Below are positions 62,213 through 64,000 of a stretch of DNA of 64,000 nucleotides, in pieces. Both the position numbers and the translations under genes were made by a program. The stretch is from Streptomyces humi (GTDB taxonomy: Bacteria; Actinomycetota; Actinomycetes; Streptomycetales; Streptomycetaceae). The notes under the pieces were generated by a model. That model did not search any database. It worked only from the letters and a program-made list of their open reading frames with translations, and had not been told where the DNA came from. Every line of letters begins with the position of its first letter. Within the stretch, counting starts at the first letter, position 1. The stretch lies in contig NZ_LBMU02000010.1 in assembly GCF_001005085.2 (NCBI RefSeq), positions 24,495 to 88,494 on the forward strand, written 5' to 3'.

Positions 62213-63844
62213 GTGCACGACGACCTCACCGCCCGGGCCAGGACCTGGCTCGCCGAGGACCCCGACCCGGACACCCGCGACGAGCTGGCCAAGCTGATCG
62301 ACGCCGGTGCCACCGAGGAACTCGAAGCCCGCTTCAGCGGCACCCTCCAGTTCGGCACCGCCGGCCTCCGCGGTGAGCTCGGCGCCGGCCCGATGCGCAT
62401 GAACCGCGCCGTCGTCATCCGCGCCGCCGCGGGCCTCGCCGCGTACCTGAGGAAACAGGGCCAGGGCACCGGCACCGTCGTGATCGGCTACGACGCCCGC
62501 CACAAGTCCGCCGACTTCGCCCGCGACACCGCCGCCGTCATGACCGGCGCCGGCCTGCGGGCCGTCGTACTCCCCCGCCCCCTCCCCACCCCCGTCCTCG
62601 CGTTCGCCATACGGCACCTCGGCGCGGTCGCCGGCGTGGAGGTCACCGCCAGCCACAACCCGCCCCGCGACAACGGCTACAAGGTGTACCTCGGCGACGG
62701 CTCCCAGATCGTCCCGCCCGCAGACGCCGAGATCGCCACCGAGATCCAGGCGATCACGAGCCTCCACGACGTCCCCCGCCCCGACACCGGCTGGGAAACC
62801 CTCGACGACACCGTCCTGGAGGCCTACCTGGCCCGTACGGACGCCGTCCTGTCCCCCACCTCCCCCCGCACCGCCCGCACGGTCTACACGGCCATGCACG
62901 GCGTCGGCAAGGACACCCTCCTCGCCGCGTTCGCCCGCGCCGGCTTCCCCGCCCCCGTCCTCGTCGCCGAACAGGCCGACCCGGACCCGGACTTCCCGAC
63001 CGTCGCGTTCCCCAACCCGGAGGAACCCGGCGCGATGGACCTGGCCTTCGCGCAGGCCCGCGCCACCGACCCCGACCTGATCATCGCCAACGACCCCGAC
63101 GCCGACCGCTGCGCCGCCGCCGTCAAGGACGACGGCGAGTGGCGCATGCTCCGCGGCGACGAGGTCGGCTCGCTCCTCGCCGCCCACCTGGTCCGCCGCG
63201 GCGCCACCGGCGTGTTCGCCGAGTCGATCGTCTCCTCCAGCCTCCTCGGCCGCATCGCCGAGAAGGCGGGCCTGCCCTACGAGGAGACCCTCACCGGCTT
63301 CAAGTGGATCGCCCGCGTCGACGGCCTGCGCTACGGCTACGAGGAGGCCCTCGGCTACTGCGTCGACCCCGACGGCGTACGCGACAAGGACGGCATCACC
63401 GCGGCCCTCCTGATCACCGAACTGGCCTCGGTCCTCAAGGAAGAAGGCCGCACGCTCCTCGACCTCCTCGACGACCTCGCCGTCGAACACGGCCTGCACG
63501 CCACCGACCAGCTCTCGGTCCGCGTCCAGGATCTCTCCGTCATCGCGGACGCGATGCGCCGCCTGCGCGAGCAGCCCCCGACCGGACTCGCGGGCCTGCC
63601 GGTCACCAGGGCCGAGGACCTCACCCAGGGCACGGACACGCTCCCGCCCACCGACGGCCTCCGCTACACCCTGACCGGCGCGCGGGTCGTCGTCCGCCCG
63701 AGCGGCACCGAGCCCAAGCTGAAGTGCTACCTGGAGGTGGTCGTCCCCGTGGCGGACCACCACGAGCTGCCCGCCGCCCGCGCGAAGGCGGCCGACCTGC
63801 TCGCGGCGATCAAACGGGACCTCTCCACGGCGGCCGGCATCTGA
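62213..63844 (+). CDS. manB: Phosphomannomutase/phosphoglucomutase
   Basis: 543 residues from GTG 62213 (AGGAG at 62201). It interconverts hexose-1- and hexose-6-phosphate through a phosphoserine, Ser147 in VTASHNPPRDNGYKVY. Metal-binding loop DPDADR (about 295-300), sugar-binding loop near GFKWIARV, and the C-terminal phosphate loop RPSGTEPKLKCYLEV are intact. The N-terminal start (TWLAEDPDPDTRDELAKLI) and FGTAGLRGELGAGPMRMN are typical of the long bacterial PGM/PMM2-like group that may also act on ribose- or deoxyribose-1-phosphate, which would fit the neighbouring PNP. Exact sugar preference is not readable. Confidence 0.93.
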   Translation: MHDDLTARARTWLAEDPDPDTRDELAKLIDAGATEELEARFSGTLQFGTAGLRGELGAGPMRMNRAVVIRAAAGLAAYLRKQGQGTGTVVIGYDARHKSADFARDTAAVMTGAGLRAVVLPRPLPTPVLAFAIRHLGAVAGVEVTASHNPPRDNGYKVYLGDGSQIVPPADAEIATEIQAITSLHDVPRPDTGWETLDDTVLEAYLARTDAVLSPTSPRTARTVYTAMHGVGKDTLLAAFARAGFPAPVLVAEQADPDPDFPTVAFPNPEEPGAMDLAFAQARATDPDLIIANDPDADRCAAAVKDDGEWRMLRGDEVGSLLAAHLVRRGATGVFAESIVSSSLLGRIAEKAGLPYEETLTGFKWIARVDGLRYGYEEALGYCVDPDGVRDKDGITAALLITELASVLKEEGRTLLDLLDDLAVEHGLHATDQLSVRVQDLSVIADAMRRLREQPPTGLAGLPVTRAEDLTQGTDTLPPTDGLRYTLTGARVVVRPSGTEPKLKCYLEVVVPVADHHELPAARAKAADLLAAIKRDLSTAAGI

Positions 63845-63900
63845 GCCACGACGGGCGCCCCACCCGGCGCCCCCCGCTTTCCCACGACCCGGCGCCCCCC

Positions 63901-63956
63901 ACACAGCACGACACGGCGCCCCCCACCACACAGCACGACACGGCGCCCCACCCACC
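63901..63956. repeat. Degenerate 27-29-bp tandem repeat at window end
   Basis: Units at 63901-63927 and 63928-63956 share ACACAGCACGACACGGCGCC; a third partial ACACAGCAC starts at 63957. C-rich on this strand, no coding frame of interest. It continues to the window edge with further C/A-rich DNA. Confidence 0.85.
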
Positions 63957-64000
63957 ACACAGCACAGCACTCCTGCACACGACACAGCGCGCCCCCTCCC

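Noticed and set aside
61925..63985. 686-residue minus-strand open frame
   Set aside because: Antisense shadow of the phosphohexomutase gene, Gly/Val/Asp-rich, no motif.

Overview
The window is very high-GC, densely coded DNA with third-position G/C bias. It has rare TTG and frequent GTG starts and several apparently leaderless genes. It encodes mycothiol chemistry (Mca), a sortase-E-type LAXTG protein, an epsilon-type acyl-CoA carboxylase subunit and a DtxR/DmdR-type iron box. Together these point to a Streptomyces chromosome. From memory, the gene order (pccB-pccE-maf-accA2, birA-cya, GGDEF gene-hutH, mca-greA) matches the conserved core of Streptomyces chromosomes, the S. coelicolor SCO4916 to SCO4970 neighbourhood, here read in inverted order. 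I see no tRNA, rRNA, insertion sequence, CRISPR array, phage or secondary-metabolite cluster.

Left part (1-11.4 kb). The left edge cuts a secreted beta-helix protein that sits directly behind a processive family-2 glycosyltransferase, a probable exopolysaccharide pair. Next come a thioredoxin-fold DUF255 protein overlapping its ArsR-like regulator, a divergent membrane protein behind a perfect palindrome, a 1072-residue STAND NTPase with TPRs, then mca, a DUF4307 gene and greA.

Middle-left (11.4-29.6 kb). A three-gene molybdenum-hydroxylase operon (FAD subunit, fused Fe-S/Mo subunit, tandem ABM-domain membrane protein) has a Crp-like site in its promoter and looks like an accessory insertion next to greA. 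It is followed by a DrrAB-type exporter with a palindromic promoter, ilvA, a MarR regulator, a degenerate sigma-factor-like protein with a small membrane partner, metB, an M48 protease, a secreted vanadium-haloperoxidase-like protein, msrA and a serine esterase.

Middle-right (29.6-48.2 kb). An iron-box-controlled siderophore uptake operon contains one binding protein and two permeases but no ATPase. Its second permease has read an interspersed Streptomyces repeat into its N-terminus. Then follow an alcohol dehydrogenase with a divergent XRE-type regulator, a large secreted subtilase, a MacB/FtsX-type exporter, a lipoprotein L,D-transpeptidase, a LAXTG surface protein, hutH, a GAF-GGDEF diguanylate cyclase and an enoyl-CoA hydratase.

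Right part (48.2-64 kb). This is a biotin and acyl-CoA carboxylase block: cya, birA (the biotin ligase that would modify AccA2), pccB, pccE, a 42-residue membrane peptide, maf and accA2. It is followed by TetR and DeoR regulators, LpdA-type quinone dehydrogenase, a gamma-glutamylcyclotransferase-like protein, purine nucleoside phosphorylase and a phosphohexomutase. PccB, PccE and AccA2 should make propionyl/acetyl-CoA carboxylase and so link propionyl-CoA to methylmalonyl-CoA supply.

Intergenic DNA is unusually informative: several copies of one interspersed repeat family, four sets of short tandem repeats, and palindromes placed exactly inside promoters. No obviously new multi-gene defence or biosynthetic system is present. 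The best candidates for unexplored biology are the Mo-hydroxylase/ABM operon, the membrane-domain STAND protein, the GT2/beta-helix pair and the repeat-extended permease.
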